Below, one piece after another: positions 8,976 to 17,809 of a stretch of 37,695 nucleotides of DNA. This DNA comes from Planctomycetota bacterium. GTDB lineage: Bacteria; Planctomycetota; Planctomycetia; Gemmatales; Gemmataceae. The notes under the pieces are model-generated. The model had not been told where the DNA came from. It was given only the letters and a program-made list of their open reading frames with translations, and made no database searches. The stretch spans positions 1 to 37,695 of the forward strand of contig JAKOSN010000039.1 in assembly GCA_029777335.1 (NCBI GenBank), written 5' to 3'. Each line of letters starts with the position of its first letter. Positions within the stretch are counted from its first letter, which is position 1. Made by a program: the position numbers and the translations under genes.

Positions 8976-9605
8976 ATGCCTGGTGAGCAACTCGTCGATC
9001 CGCACGATCCGATCATGACAGGAGAAAACTCATTCCTGCGACTTTCCAGTGACAATGGCCAGACTTTCAATCACCGGACCAGTCACTGGCGAGTCCTGTG
9101 GTCGCCGGCGGGGCAGGGGCATGTTCTCTTTATCGAGAGCCCGCTCGTTGGCTCCGCGCCGCGGATCTATACCGACAACGCGGCCGTCGCGCGCTTTCTG
9201 CAGCGCACCATCGAGACGTTGCTGCACAAGCCATTCGCCGACGAGTCCCTCCCCCTCACCGATGCGGAGTTCGAACGCACCGGTCATTCGCTGAGCACGG
9301 TTGAAGAGCGGATCGTGTCGGCACACGACGAGATCATCCTGTCGTGGTGGGACTTCATGGCGCCGTTTGTCCTGACCCTGCCCCCGGGTGCACTGGGGCG
9401 GCCTCTGGGAGTGTACACTACCTTCCTCCCCGCACGAGGTGCACAGTTGGCAGTGAACGAGCAGGCGGCCATGGGAACGGTGATCATGCAGGATCGCTTC
9501 GGCAAGCCGATGACAAGCTGCTGTCTCGCCTGGTCGGAGACGTGGACCAAACCCAGCCGCACCTTGGCAACCACGACCCTTCCAGAGAGTAGCAGGCTTT
9601 CTTGA
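8976..9605 (+). CDS. Hypothetical protein downstream of DUF1501 gene
   Basis: Unrecognised protein of 209 residues. The ATG at 8976 has GGAGGG five bases upstream; a TTG 18 bases earlier is possible but less well placed. There is no signal peptide or membrane segment, so it is probably cytoplasmic. The middle is well ordered, with alternating hydrophobic strands (HWRVLWSP, GHVLFIESP, PRIYTDN) and a helix (AVARFLQRTIETLLH), and the second half has MAPFVLTLPPGALGRPLGVY. The alternating strand pattern suggests a compact beta-rich fold. Codon use matches its neighbours and there is a good ribosome-binding site, so it is likely real. It starts 45 bases after the DUF1501 stop and is probably co-transcribed. 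I assign no function. Confidence 0.7.
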   Translation: MPGEQLVDPHDPIMTGENSFLRLSSDNGQTFNHRTSHWRVLWSPAGQGHVLFIESPLVGSAPRIYTDNAAVARFLQRTIETLLHKPFADESLPLTDAEFERTGHSLSTVEERIVSAHDEIILSWWDFMAPFVLTLPPGALGRPLGVYTTFLPARGAQLAVNEQAAMGTVIMQDRFGKPMTSCCLAWSETWTKPSRTLATTTLPESSRLS

Positions 9606-9761
9606 GGTTTCTCGCAAAGTAAGAGGATTGAATCGGGACCGTTGCTCAACTGGCATCCGAATCCGGGCGCACCACCGTCCCTCGGTTGCCTTCGGTTGGA
9701 GAGTCACTGGGACTTCGCACCACTCCCAGAAGCCTCCTTGCGCGCCCCACTCCTCCAGGGA

Positions 9762-10793
9762 TTAGCGGAAGGCCTGAGGGGCTTCCTCGACACGGAAGCT
9801 TTTTGCGAACGTCCCGAAGCTCTGAGCGAACACCCCATTGCGGAACGAGCCATCGTAGCGATTTTGCCCAGGAAGGATGGTCACCTTGATATAGGAGGTC
9901 TGGCCCGGCTTGAGCACTCCGGCGTGGACCGCTGCGGTGGCGATCGGCGAGTCTGCGGTGTAGACGTCGGTGCCCCAGATGCCTCCTGTGGTGGTTCCGG
10001 TCACTTCGAAGTAGAAAAACTCCCCGACCTCGGCGCGCAGACTATTTACAGTCAGCGGAGCAGGAGTGTTGGTCACAAACTGCCCAGCACGGATCAATTC
10101 CTCGACCGTGATCAGACCATCCTGGTTAAGGTCGTATTTCTGAAACTCTGAAACGGCATCTTTCTTGTTTTTCCACTCATAAAGAGCAATCTGGCCATCG
10201 CCATCGACGTCATAGGCCTTGAACCACGCAGGGAGGTTGCTCGGAAACTTCCCCGCGTGGGGAGCATTTCCCTTGTTGCGCTGCGCGGAGGCGCGACCCG
10301 CACGGCCCTCGATAAAGGGGGGGCGGGTGACGTTCTGGTCGCGCGGCTCCCGGCCGGGTCCCTGGGTGCGGGGAAATTGCGGAGGAAATTGGGGAGGACG
10401 TTGCACAGGTGGAGGCGGGGGCGGAGGGGTGCCCGGATTGTTCGCGGCCTGTCGCTGCTGGGCAAGATACGCTTCGAGAAAGGTACGCCATTCTTCGAGG
10501 TCGATGCGTCCATCCCCATTGCGATCCCATTTGTCTTTTTCAGCGCGCAGGGGCCCCGGCATCTCGTCGAAACTCAGATGGCCGTCGCCATCGCGGTCCA
10601 GTCGCAGGAAGCGATCATCAGCCCAGTTGGGGGGAACGGCTGGTTGCTGGGTGCTGACTGGGGGAGGGCGACGCTCCGGCGATTCGCGGTTGATCGGGGG
10701 CGCACCGGGATTCTGTGTGCGCCCCGGAACCAGGGCAAAGAGGAGGGCGATGCAGCCGACCAGCGCCGACAGCACACAAAACTTGATGCGCAT
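9762..10793 (-). CDS. Exported EF-hand protein with C-terminal LCCL domain
   Basis: Protein of 343 residues with a signal peptide (~1-27). The ATG at 10793 has AAGGAGA nine bases upstream. Four canonical calcium-binding EF-hand loops are visible as two pairs: D66-E77 (DRDGDGHLSFDE), D90-E101 (DRNGDGRIDLEE), D195-E206 (DVDGDGQIALYE) and D221-E232 (DLNQDGLITVEE). A polyproline linker with eight consecutive prolines separates the pairs (~115-160). Residues ~248-335 look like an LCCL domain (YFEVTG...IWGTDVYTADS, ATAAVHAGVLKPG, VKVTILPGQ, RNGV), a module known from extracellular eukaryotic and bacterial proteins. It is convergent with the unit on its 3' side and divergent from the sulfatase cluster. 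A calcium-dependent extracellular or periplasmic binding role is inferred. Confidence 0.9.
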   Translation of the reverse strand: MRIKFCVLSALVGCIALLFALVPGRTQNPGAPPINRESPERRPPPVSTQQPAVPPNWADDRFLRLDRDGDGHLSFDEMPGPLRAEKDKWDRNGDGRIDLEEWRTFLEAYLAQQRQAANNPGTPPPPPPPVQRPPQFPPQFPRTQGPGREPRDQNVTRPPFIEGRAGRASAQRNKGNAPHAGKFPSNLPAWFKAYDVDGDGQIALYEWKNKKDAVSEFQKYDLNQDGLITVEELIRAGQFVTNTPAPLTVNSLRAEVGEFFYFEVTGTTTGGIWGTDVYTADSPIATAAVHAGVLKPGQTSYIKVTILPGQNRYDGSFRNGVFAQSFGTFAKSFRVEEAPQAFR

Positions 10794-11149
10794 TGCAGAG
10801 AATCTCCTTCTGAGCCGATTTGACCTCTCCACACTGCACTCAGAGGGTATTCCTTTTCATTCTTTTGTAGAGACGCTCCTGTCTCTGCATTCTAACCGAT
10901 CTTCATTTTTTCTCATGAGAAAGGGCCGCTTCCCTCAGGGAGCACCTACCCGGGTTGTGATCCGGGGACTCGATCGTGCGACGAACTCGCCGAGACCTCT
11001 GCGCTTAATTCGTTGCACTTGCTGGTGCTCCGCGATACCTTCTGACGGAGAGGCCGCTTCCTGGGGCGGGTTCCCCTCTCGAAAGTGCGAGCGCAGGAAC
11101 GTTGAACAGGTGGTGCTGCTTGCGCAACCCTGCTCCTCGCCGCCGAACC
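10794..11149. other. Divergent promoter region, EF-hand gene / sulfatase cluster
   Basis: This 356-base spacer separates the minus-strand EF-hand gene from the first sulfatase gene. It should carry both promoters. A small inverted repeat AGAGAC/GTCTCT (10869-10886, 6-base spacer) is the only clear symmetry. A TTG at 11102 opens the sulfatase frame earlier, but it would put charged residues in front of the signal peptide and was not chosen. No other gene is supported here. Confidence 0.4.
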
Positions 11150-12853
11150 ATGGTACGCATCATGCAACGAGTCCTCCCCTGTCTGTTGGTTCTTCTCGTT
11201 GGCAGCGGCGTCAGTCAGGCTCAGTCGCTGCGCCCCAATATCGTCCTTGTTCTGGCGGATGATATGGGCTACTCCGATCTCGGCTGTTATGGCGGAGAGA
11301 TCCAAACACCAAACCTGGACGCCCTGGCCGCCAACGGTTTGCGCTTTACTCAGTTCTACAACACCGGGCGCTGCTGTCCGACGCGCGCCAGCCTCCTCAC
11401 CGGCCTTTATCCGCATCAGGCTGGCGTTGGACACATGATGGAGGATCGGGGCGAGAATTATCCAGGTTATCGCGGCAATCTGAATGCGTCGTGCCGAACG
11501 ATCGCGGAAGTTCTGCGCCCTTCGGGATACCGGACCTATGCAGTGGGAAAGTGGCATGTGACGCGCCATGTGGGACCGAAGGCTCCGCGAGAGAACTGGC
11601 CCTTGCATCGCGGATTCGATCGCTTCTATGGGATGGTCTCTGGAGGAGGGAGTTTCTACGATCCCTACACGCTGGCGCGCGGCGACGAGCTAATATCCCC
11701 CTATGCCGATCGCGAATATACTCCAAAAACGTATTACTTCACCGATGCCATTAGCGACCACGCGGTGCGCTTTCTTGGCGACCATGACCGCGCACACAAG
11801 GGAAAGCCCTTTTTCCTCTATGTGGCCTACACGGCTGCCCACTGGCCGATGCATGCCTTGCCGGAGGACATCGCCCGGTACAGGGGGAAGTATGAGGGCG
11901 GCTACGAACCGATTCGCAAGGCCCGCTTTGCCAGGGCGGCAAAACTCGGTTTGATCGATCCGACCCAGGAGATGTCGCCCCAGGCAGAAGCGTGGGACTC
12001 CGTCACGAACAAGAAGCGCGAGGTGGCGTGCATGGAGATTTATGCTGCCATGGTGGATCGCATGGACCAGGGTGTGGGGAGGATTGTCGCCGAATTGAAA
12101 CGGACCGGGCAACTGGAAAACACGCTCTTTCTGTTTTTGCAGGATAATGGCGGTTGCGCGGAAGCGATGGGGCGCAACCGTGTCAAGGAACGATCCGATG
12201 GTGAAAGAAGAGCGAAACCGACCTTGCCTCCCATGAAACCAACCGATCTCCAGATGGCGCTTGTGCCACAACAAACGCGCGAGGGGTATCCGGTGCGACA
12301 GGGCCCCAACGTGCTCCCGGGACCAGCAGACACCTACATCGCCTACGGGCGGGGATGGGCCAACGTCAGCAACACCCCATTTCGTGAGTACAAACACTGG
12401 GTTCACGAGGGAGGGATTAGCACTCCCTTGATTGTCCACTGGCCCAAGGGGATCTCCGCCAGAGGAGAGTTGCGCAAACAGCCCGGCCACCTGATCGATC
12501 TGATGACCACCTTCGTCGAGGTATCGGGAGCGACCTATCCAAAAACAGCCACTCCGCTGGAAGGGAAGAGCCTGCTGCCAGCGTTCGCCAACAAACCCCT
12601 CTCACGCGAGGCGATTTACTGGGAGCATGAGGGGAATCGCGCGATCCGTGTTGGAGATTGGAAAGCCGTCGCAAAGGGCCCCAACGGGAAGTGGGAACTG
12701 TACGACCTGTCCAGGGATCGAACCGAAGCAAAGGATCTGGCCGCGCGTGAGGCAGCCAAACTCAAGGATCTGGTGCGCCAGTGGGAGACCTATGCCCGGC
12801 GCACCAACGTTCTCCCGTGGGTGTGGAAGCCCGCCTACGGTCAAACCAAGTGA
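11150..12853 (+). CDS. Sulfatase 1, arylsulfatase type (S1 family), exported
   Basis: Type I sulfatase of 567 residues that hydrolyses sulfate esters, probably of a glycan. The signal peptide is MVRIMQRVLPCLLVLLVG...; the ATG at 11150 lacks a clear ribosome-binding site and the ATG 12 bases later is an alternative. The metal-binding Asp pair is 37-38 (LADDMGYSDLGCYGG). The formylglycine motif is C-C-P-T-R with catalytic Cys75, followed by ASLLTG. A QDNGG block supplies the later metal ligands, and HEGGISTPLIVHWPKG is typical of arylsulfatases. The C-terminus has the LYDLSRDRTEAKDLA tail of the family. It is closely similar to sulfatase 3 of the same cluster across the N-terminal ~70 mature residues and the HEGGISTP block, so the two are probably paralogues. 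First gene of a six-gene plus-strand run; needs a formylglycine-generating enzyme encoded elsewhere. Confidence 0.93.
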   Translation: MVRIMQRVLPCLLVLLVGSGVSQAQSLRPNIVLVLADDMGYSDLGCYGGEIQTPNLDALAANGLRFTQFYNTGRCCPTRASLLTGLYPHQAGVGHMMEDRGENYPGYRGNLNASCRTIAEVLRPSGYRTYAVGKWHVTRHVGPKAPRENWPLHRGFDRFYGMVSGGGSFYDPYTLARGDELISPYADREYTPKTYYFTDAISDHAVRFLGDHDRAHKGKPFFLYVAYTAAHWPMHALPEDIARYRGKYEGGYEPIRKARFARAAKLGLIDPTQEMSPQAEAWDSVTNKKREVACMEIYAAMVDRMDQGVGRIVAELKRTGQLENTLFLFLQDNGGCAEAMGRNRVKERSDGERRAKPTLPPMKPTDLQMALVPQQTREGYPVRQGPNVLPGPADTYIAYGRGWANVSNTPFREYKHWVHEGGISTPLIVHWPKGISARGELRKQPGHLIDLMTTFVEVSGATYPKTATPLEGKSLLPAFANKPLSREAIYWEHEGNRAIRVGDWKAVAKGPNGKWELYDLSRDRTEAKDLAAREAAKLKDLVRQWETYARRTNVLPWVWKPAYGQTK

Positions 12854-12956
12854 AGGCTTGTTGGGGGGAAATCGGAATCCATTCGAGTTCCTCGCGACCC
12901 ATGTTCGTACGGTGCTGGATAGGTAGCGGGCGTTGGTCCAGGTGGAAGGAGAAATC

Positions 12957-14420
12957 ATGACTCGGCTGTTCCTGTCTCTGGCAGTGATTGCATGGGTTGT
13001 GGGAAGTACCCACGCCGAGAAACCCAGGAAAATGAATGTGCTCTTCCTCGCCGTGGATGATCTCAAACCGGCGCTGGGGTGTGCGGGGGATCCTCATGCC
13101 AGGACCCCGAACCTGGACAAACTCGCTGCCCGCGGGGTGGTCTTTATTCGCGCCTATTGTCAGCAAGCGGTGTGCAGTCCTTCCCGCTCCTCGCTCCTCA
13201 CCGGGCGTCGTCCAGATACCACTCAGGTGTACGATCTGGTCACGCATTTCCGCAAAGCCTTGCCGGACGTGGTAACTCTCCCGCAACATTTCAAAAACAA
13301 CGGCTATTACACCCACGGAATTGGCAAGATCTACCACGGGGGGTATAACGATCCCCCCTCGTGGAGTGTCCCATGGGAGCCGACCAAGGGCAGACACTTC
13401 GGAGCCGATGGTCAGAAAGTTCTTGGCCAACTAAAAGCACAGGCCAAAAGCAAAGGAGAGGACGTCTCCAAGGTGCGCGGTCTGCCCTTCGAGGCACCCG
13501 AGGTGAAGGATGACTACCTCAATGATGGCTGGACGGCGAACCGCGCCATCGAAATCCTCAAAACGCGCAAGGGGAAAGCCGAGCCGTTTTTCCTGGCTGT
13601 TGGCTTTGTTAAACCCCATCTTCCCTTCGTCGCTCCAAAGAAATACTGGGATCTCTATCAACCGAGCAAACTACCGGTCGCTGAATCCGCGACACCACCG
13701 AGGGATGCTCCGAAGTTTGCCCCTCAGTTTGGTGGGGAGTTAAGGCAGTACCACACCATTCCAAAAACGGGCCCGATTCCCAGGGAAACGGCTCGTCAGC
13801 TGGTGCATGGCTATTATGCCGCGATCAGCTACATGGATGCACAGGTTGGCCGGGTACTGGACACGCTCAGAGACGAGGGATTGGCGGAGAACACCGTGGT
13901 GATTCTGTGGGGAGATCACGGCTGGCACCTGGGCGACCACGGTATGTGGTGCAAACACACCAACTATGAACAGGCCACCCGGGCTCCGTTGCTGGTGAGT
14001 GTTCCAGGGCAGAAAGCGGTCGGGAAAACCAGTGAAGCGCTTGTTGAGTTTGTCGATATCTATCCGACCCTTGCCGAGGTGTGTGGACTACCAAAGCCCA
14101 AGGGCGTGGAAGGGTACAGCTTCGCTCCGCTGCTGCAGGATCCAAGGAAACCGTGGAAGGAAGTTGCCTTCAGCCAGTATCCCCGCGGAGGAAAGGCAAC
14201 GGGCCCCCTGATGGGGTACGCGGTACGGAACGAGCGATATCGCTATGTGGAGTGGCGCAAACGGGGGACCAATGAAGTGATTGCTCGCGAACTCTACGAC
14301 CACCAAACCGATCCAGACGAAGATAGAAATGTTGCCAGCGACCCCGCCAACAAGGGAGTCGTCGAGAAGCTCGCCAGGCAACTTGCGGCAGGATGGAAGG
14401 CGAACGTTCCTCAGAAATGA
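12957..14420 (+). CDS. Sulfatase 2, iduronate-2-sulfatase-like, exported
   Basis: Type I sulfatase of 487 residues. The ATG at 12957 has GGAAGGAGA upstream and opens a signal peptide (hydrophobic 4-17, cleavage near THAEK). The first metal ligands are Asp34-Asp35 in LAVDDLKPALGCAG, and the formylglycine motif is CSPSR with Cys73. The combination of FLAVDDL(K/R)P, GRRPDTTQVYDL, HGIGKIYHGG, FFLAVGFVKPHLPFVAPKKYWDLY and a late GDHGWHLGDHGMWCKHTNYE is characteristic of the iduronate-2-sulfatase branch (S1_7). Family members remove 2-O-sulfate from uronic acids or act on related algal glycans; the actual substrate cannot be read from sequence. It begins 103 bases after sulfatase 1 and ends 193 bases before sulfatase 3. 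Confidence 0.93.
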   Translation: MTRLFLSLAVIAWVVGSTHAEKPRKMNVLFLAVDDLKPALGCAGDPHARTPNLDKLAARGVVFIRAYCQQAVCSPSRSSLLTGRRPDTTQVYDLVTHFRKALPDVVTLPQHFKNNGYYTHGIGKIYHGGYNDPPSWSVPWEPTKGRHFGADGQKVLGQLKAQAKSKGEDVSKVRGLPFEAPEVKDDYLNDGWTANRAIEILKTRKGKAEPFFLAVGFVKPHLPFVAPKKYWDLYQPSKLPVAESATPPRDAPKFAPQFGGELRQYHTIPKTGPIPRETARQLVHGYYAAISYMDAQVGRVLDTLRDEGLAENTVVILWGDHGWHLGDHGMWCKHTNYEQATRAPLLVSVPGQKAVGKTSEALVEFVDIYPTLAEVCGLPKPKGVEGYSFAPLLQDPRKPWKEVAFSQYPRGGKATGPLMGYAVRNERYRYVEWRKRGTNEVIARELYDHQTDPDEDRNVASDPANKGVVEKLARQLAAGWKANVPQK

Positions 14421-14613
14421 CAGGAAATCGGTTGCTACGAGGGCTCCTTGATCTGCAGGTCTTCGCGTTTGGAGTTGCACCGGACAAAAGGAGCACTGCG
14501 TGACATTTTTTGTAACGAGGCAAGGAAAATGGCTGCCACCTCGGAGGCGAGCGGTCCCATCCTCTCCAGAACGAGCACTCGGTTCGCCAGCTTCCAAACG
14601 GGAGAACTCCAAG

Positions 14614-16242
14614 ATGAAACAACTCCTCCAGTGGGTCTTTCTTCTGTCCGTGTGGTGGATTTACCCGTGGGAGACTGCTCGTGGTGCGGAGCCGACCCGG
14701 CCAAATATCCTGATCATTGTTGCCGATGATATGGGCTATTCCGATCTGGGTTGCTACGGAGGAGAGATCGCCACTCCCAATCTGGACGCCCTTGCCAAAA
14801 ACGGACTCCGCTTTACCCAGTTCTATAACACCGCACGCTGCTGGCCGTCGCGTGCGGCCCTTCTCACTGGATATTACGCGCAACAGGTGCGCCGCGATAC
14901 GGTTCCCGGGGTTAAGAGTGGGGGGCAGGGAATCCGTCCGCCGTGGGCGAAACTCCTTCCCGAAATGGTGAAACCCCTTGGCTATCGCACCTACCACTCC
15001 GGCAAATGGCATGTGGATGGAAAGCCGTTGAAAAACGGGTTCGATCATTCGTACAGCTTGAACGACCATGACCGGCACTTCAATCCTCGGCAACACACTG
15101 AGGACGATAAACCTCTCCCTCCGGTCAAGCCGGAGGCTGGGTATTACACAACCACTGCCATTGCGTCCCATGCGATCAAATGCTTAAAAGAACACGCAGA
15201 GAAGTATCCCAACCAACCTTTCCTTGAGTACATGGCGTTCACCTGTCCACACTTTCCCGTACAGGCGCCGGCAGAGGACATCGCTCGCTATAGCAAGACC
15301 TATCTTTCGGGGTGGGATGCGATGCGCGAAGCACGCTGGAAACGATTGCAAACGTTGAAAATCGCAGGGACAGCGCTCTCCGCCGTTGAACGGGATCTTG
15401 GCCCGCCCTACGCGTTTCCCGATGCCATCAAGAAACTGGGACCCAACGAGGTGAATCGTCCGCTCGCCTGGAAGGAGCTTACCCCGACGCAGCGTGAGTT
15501 CCAGGCGCAGAAAATGGCAGTCCATGCCGCGATGGTGGATCGCATGGATCGTGAGATTGGCCGCGTGCTCGCCCAGGTTCGCGCCATGGATGCCCTCGAC
15601 AACACAATCATCTTCTTTCTCTCCGACAACGGGGCCAGTGCCGAGATGATGGTACGTGGCGATGGGCATGATCCCAGCGCGGCACCTGGTTCGGCGGCCA
15701 CTTTTCTCAGCATCGGTCCAGGTTGGTCGACCATGTGTAATACGCCCTTCCGACGTCACAAGACGTGGGTGCACGAAGGAGGGATTTCCACTCCGCTGAT
15801 CGTCCACTGGCCCAAGGGAATCGCTGCGCGCGGGGAACTTCGCCACACTCCAGGGCACGTTATCGATCTCGTGCCAACCGTTCTCCAGGTGGTTGGGGGG
15901 AAGCGTCCCGAGAAATGGGAGGGGAAGCCGGTGCCACCGCCTCCAGGCATGAGTCTGGTGCCTCTTTTCACCAGGGATGGTTCCGTCACTCATGATTCGT
16001 TGTGGTGGTTGCACGAGGGGAATCGTGCGCTTCGGGTGGGGAACTGGAAGATCGTTGCTGCTGGGAAAGAGGCTCCCTGGGAGCTTTACGATCTCTCGGC
16101 GGAGCGTTCGGAAATGAAGAATCTGGCCAGCGAAAAACCTGAAAAAGTTCGTGAGCTGGCCGCCATCTGGACCAGGCAATTCAACGACTATGCAACTCTG
16201 GCAAAGCAAAATCTCCCCGGCTCCGCGCAGCCGAACAAATAA
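14614..16242 (+). CDS. Sulfatase 3, arylsulfatase type, exported
   Basis: Type I sulfatase of 542 residues. The ATG at 14614 is preceded by GGGAG nine bases upstream and starts the signal peptide (MKQLLQWVFLLSVWW..., cleavage near ARGAE); an upstream frame extension of 38 residues is basic and not leader-like. Metal-binding Asp38-Asp39 lie in VADDMGYSDLGCYGGEI, and the formylglycine motif is CWPSR with Cys76. LSDNGASAEMM and HEGGISTPLIVHWPKGI repeat the pattern of sulfatase 1, and the C-terminal LYDLSAERSEMKNLA matches it too, so this is a paralogue of sulfatase 1 with a different residue in the CxPxR motif (W in place of C). The next gene starts only 12 bases after its stop, so the two are in one operon. 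Confidence 0.93.
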   Translation: MKQLLQWVFLLSVWWIYPWETARGAEPTRPNILIIVADDMGYSDLGCYGGEIATPNLDALAKNGLRFTQFYNTARCWPSRAALLTGYYAQQVRRDTVPGVKSGGQGIRPPWAKLLPEMVKPLGYRTYHSGKWHVDGKPLKNGFDHSYSLNDHDRHFNPRQHTEDDKPLPPVKPEAGYYTTTAIASHAIKCLKEHAEKYPNQPFLEYMAFTCPHFPVQAPAEDIARYSKTYLSGWDAMREARWKRLQTLKIAGTALSAVERDLGPPYAFPDAIKKLGPNEVNRPLAWKELTPTQREFQAQKMAVHAAMVDRMDREIGRVLAQVRAMDALDNTIIFFLSDNGASAEMMVRGDGHDPSAAPGSAATFLSIGPGWSTMCNTPFRRHKTWVHEGGISTPLIVHWPKGIAARGELRHTPGHVIDLVPTVLQVVGGKRPEKWEGKPVPPPPGMSLVPLFTRDGSVTHDSLWWLHEGNRALRVGNWKIVAAGKEAPWELYDLSAERSEMKNLASEKPEKVRELAAIWTRQFNDYATLAKQNLPGSAQPNK

Positions 16243-16254
16243 GGGACCATCAAG

Positions 16255-17688
16255 ATGATTCTTCAATGCCTGGCAAGAAGTACTTTTGTCTTGAGCACAC
16301 TGCTAACGCTCTCCCTTTCCGTCGCGCATGCAGCAGAGGAACCTGCCAGACCCAATGTGCTCATCCTCTTCACCGACGATCAACGTGCCGATACGATTGC
16401 GGCTCTTGGTAACTCGGTGATCAAAACCCCAAACCTCGATCGCCTGGTGAAACGAGGGCTGAGCTTTGAGCGTGCTTACATGCAAGGGGGTCTGCAAGGG
16501 GCAACCTGTGTTCCTTCCCGAGCGATGCTCCTGACGGGGCAACCTCTGTTCCGTGTTGATGAAAAGCTCAAACGCGATGAAACCTGGCCCGCGGCATTTG
16601 GTCGAAATGGTTACACCACGTTCATGAGTGGGAAGTGGCACAATGGTCCCGATTCCATTCGCGGGAGTTTTCAGATCGCTCGCTCGGTCTTCGCCGGGGG
16701 AATGACCAACCCCATGCAGGCAAAGTTGAGCGATCTTACCGAGGGCAAACTCTCGAAACCCGTCCTGGCTCCCCGGCACGCATGTGCAGTCTTTGCCGAG
16801 GAGGCGATCCGCTTTCTGAAAACCCATAAAAAGGGTCCTTTCCTCTGTTACGTTGCCTTCGATGGTCCGCATGACCCGCACATTGTCCCCAAGGATTTTC
16901 CAATCCATTACGATGCTTCCAAAATGCCGCTGCCGGGGAACTTTCTCCCTCAACATCCCTTTAACAACGGTGAGATGGTTATTCGGGATGAAAAGCTCCT
17001 GCCCTGGCCGCGGACGCCCGAACAGGTCCGTGCAATGAATGCGGAGTACTATCGCTATATTTCCTACCTTGATGCGCAAATGGGACGCATCCTTGATACC
17101 CTGGATGCCTCTCCGTATGCCAGCAATACCCTCGTTGTTTTCACCGCTGATTCCGGGGTGGCGCGTGGGAGTCACGGTTTAATTGGAAAGCAAAATGTGT
17201 ACGAGCACTCGATGCGAGTCCCACTGATCATTGCGGGCCCTGGGATTCCGGCGGGAAAACGTACTGCTGCCATGTGTTATCTCTTCGATGTGCTACCAAC
17301 CCTTGGCAAATTGTGCCGAATCCCTGCCCCCAAATCAAGCGAGGGAATCGAGTTCACCGCCACCTTGAAGGATCCCACCCGGCCAGCGCGAGCGCATCTC
17401 CTGTTCGCCTACCGCAACGTTCAACGGGCGATCCGTGACGAGCGCTGGAAACTCATTCGTTATCCCCAGATCGATAAAACCCAGTTGTTCGATCTCCAAA
17501 CCGATCCGGATGAGATCAGGAATCTCGCGGATCAACCGGGGCAAGCATCCCGCGTCCGGGATCTTCTCGCGTTGCTGGAGAAGGAACAGAAACGACAGGG
17601 AGATACTGCTCCGCTGCGCGTTGCCACTCCGAAACCAGCAGAGTGGACCCCACCCGGCAAGAAGCCACCACCCAGGGAGCAGAAGTAA
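16255..17688 (+). CDS. Sulfatase 4, sulfatase-like hydrolase with unusual DSG block
   Basis: Type I sulfatase of 477 residues with signal peptide ~1-27 (SLSVAHAAEE). It starts 12 bases after sulfatase 3, with AAGGGA upstream. Metal-binding residues Asp41-Asp42 are in LFTDDQRADTIAALG, and the formylglycine motif is CVPSR with Cys85, followed by AMLLTG. GKWHNGP at ~126-132 and FDGPHDPH at ~202-209 match the active-site Lys/His and second-layer residues of the family. At 299-300, where most sulfatases have Asp-Asn or Asp-His as metal ligands, it reads Asp-Ser (TADSGVARGSHGLIGKQN). The HGLIGKQNVYEHSMRVPL stretch is otherwise normal, so activity may be kept, but the altered ligand is notable. The C-terminus is Pro/Lys-rich (PPGKKPPPREQK). 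Substrate unknown. Confidence 0.9.
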   Translation: MILQCLARSTFVLSTLLTLSLSVAHAAEEPARPNVLILFTDDQRADTIAALGNSVIKTPNLDRLVKRGLSFERAYMQGGLQGATCVPSRAMLLTGQPLFRVDEKLKRDETWPAAFGRNGYTTFMSGKWHNGPDSIRGSFQIARSVFAGGMTNPMQAKLSDLTEGKLSKPVLAPRHACAVFAEEAIRFLKTHKKGPFLCYVAFDGPHDPHIVPKDFPIHYDASKMPLPGNFLPQHPFNNGEMVIRDEKLLPWPRTPEQVRAMNAEYYRYISYLDAQMGRILDTLDASPYASNTLVVFTADSGVARGSHGLIGKQNVYEHSMRVPLIIAGPGIPAGKRTAAMCYLFDVLPTLGKLCRIPAPKSSEGIEFTATLKDPTRPARAHLLFAYRNVQRAIRDERWKLIRYPQIDKTQLFDLQTDPDEIRNLADQPGQASRVRDLLALLEKEQKRQGDTAPLRVATPKPAEWTPPGKKPPPREQK

Positions 17689-17809
17689 CCCTGGCCTCGA
17701 TGGCACCAGCCTTGCGAAGGCTTCGGGTTGGCTGACCATCCAGATTCCATCGGTGTTGGCGCCTGGAATGCGATCTGTTGCATTGGTGATTTCGAGGATC
17801 TCCTTGAAG

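Noticed and set aside
7506..9005. Minus-strand open frame of 499 residues opposite the DUF1501 gene
   Set aside because: Shadow of a clear DUF1501 gene. Its length reflects G/C-ending codons and not coding constraint.
9707..9729. Inverted repeat CTGGGA/TCCCAG between the two convergent genes
   Set aside because: Only six pairs with an 11-base loop; too weak to call a terminator.
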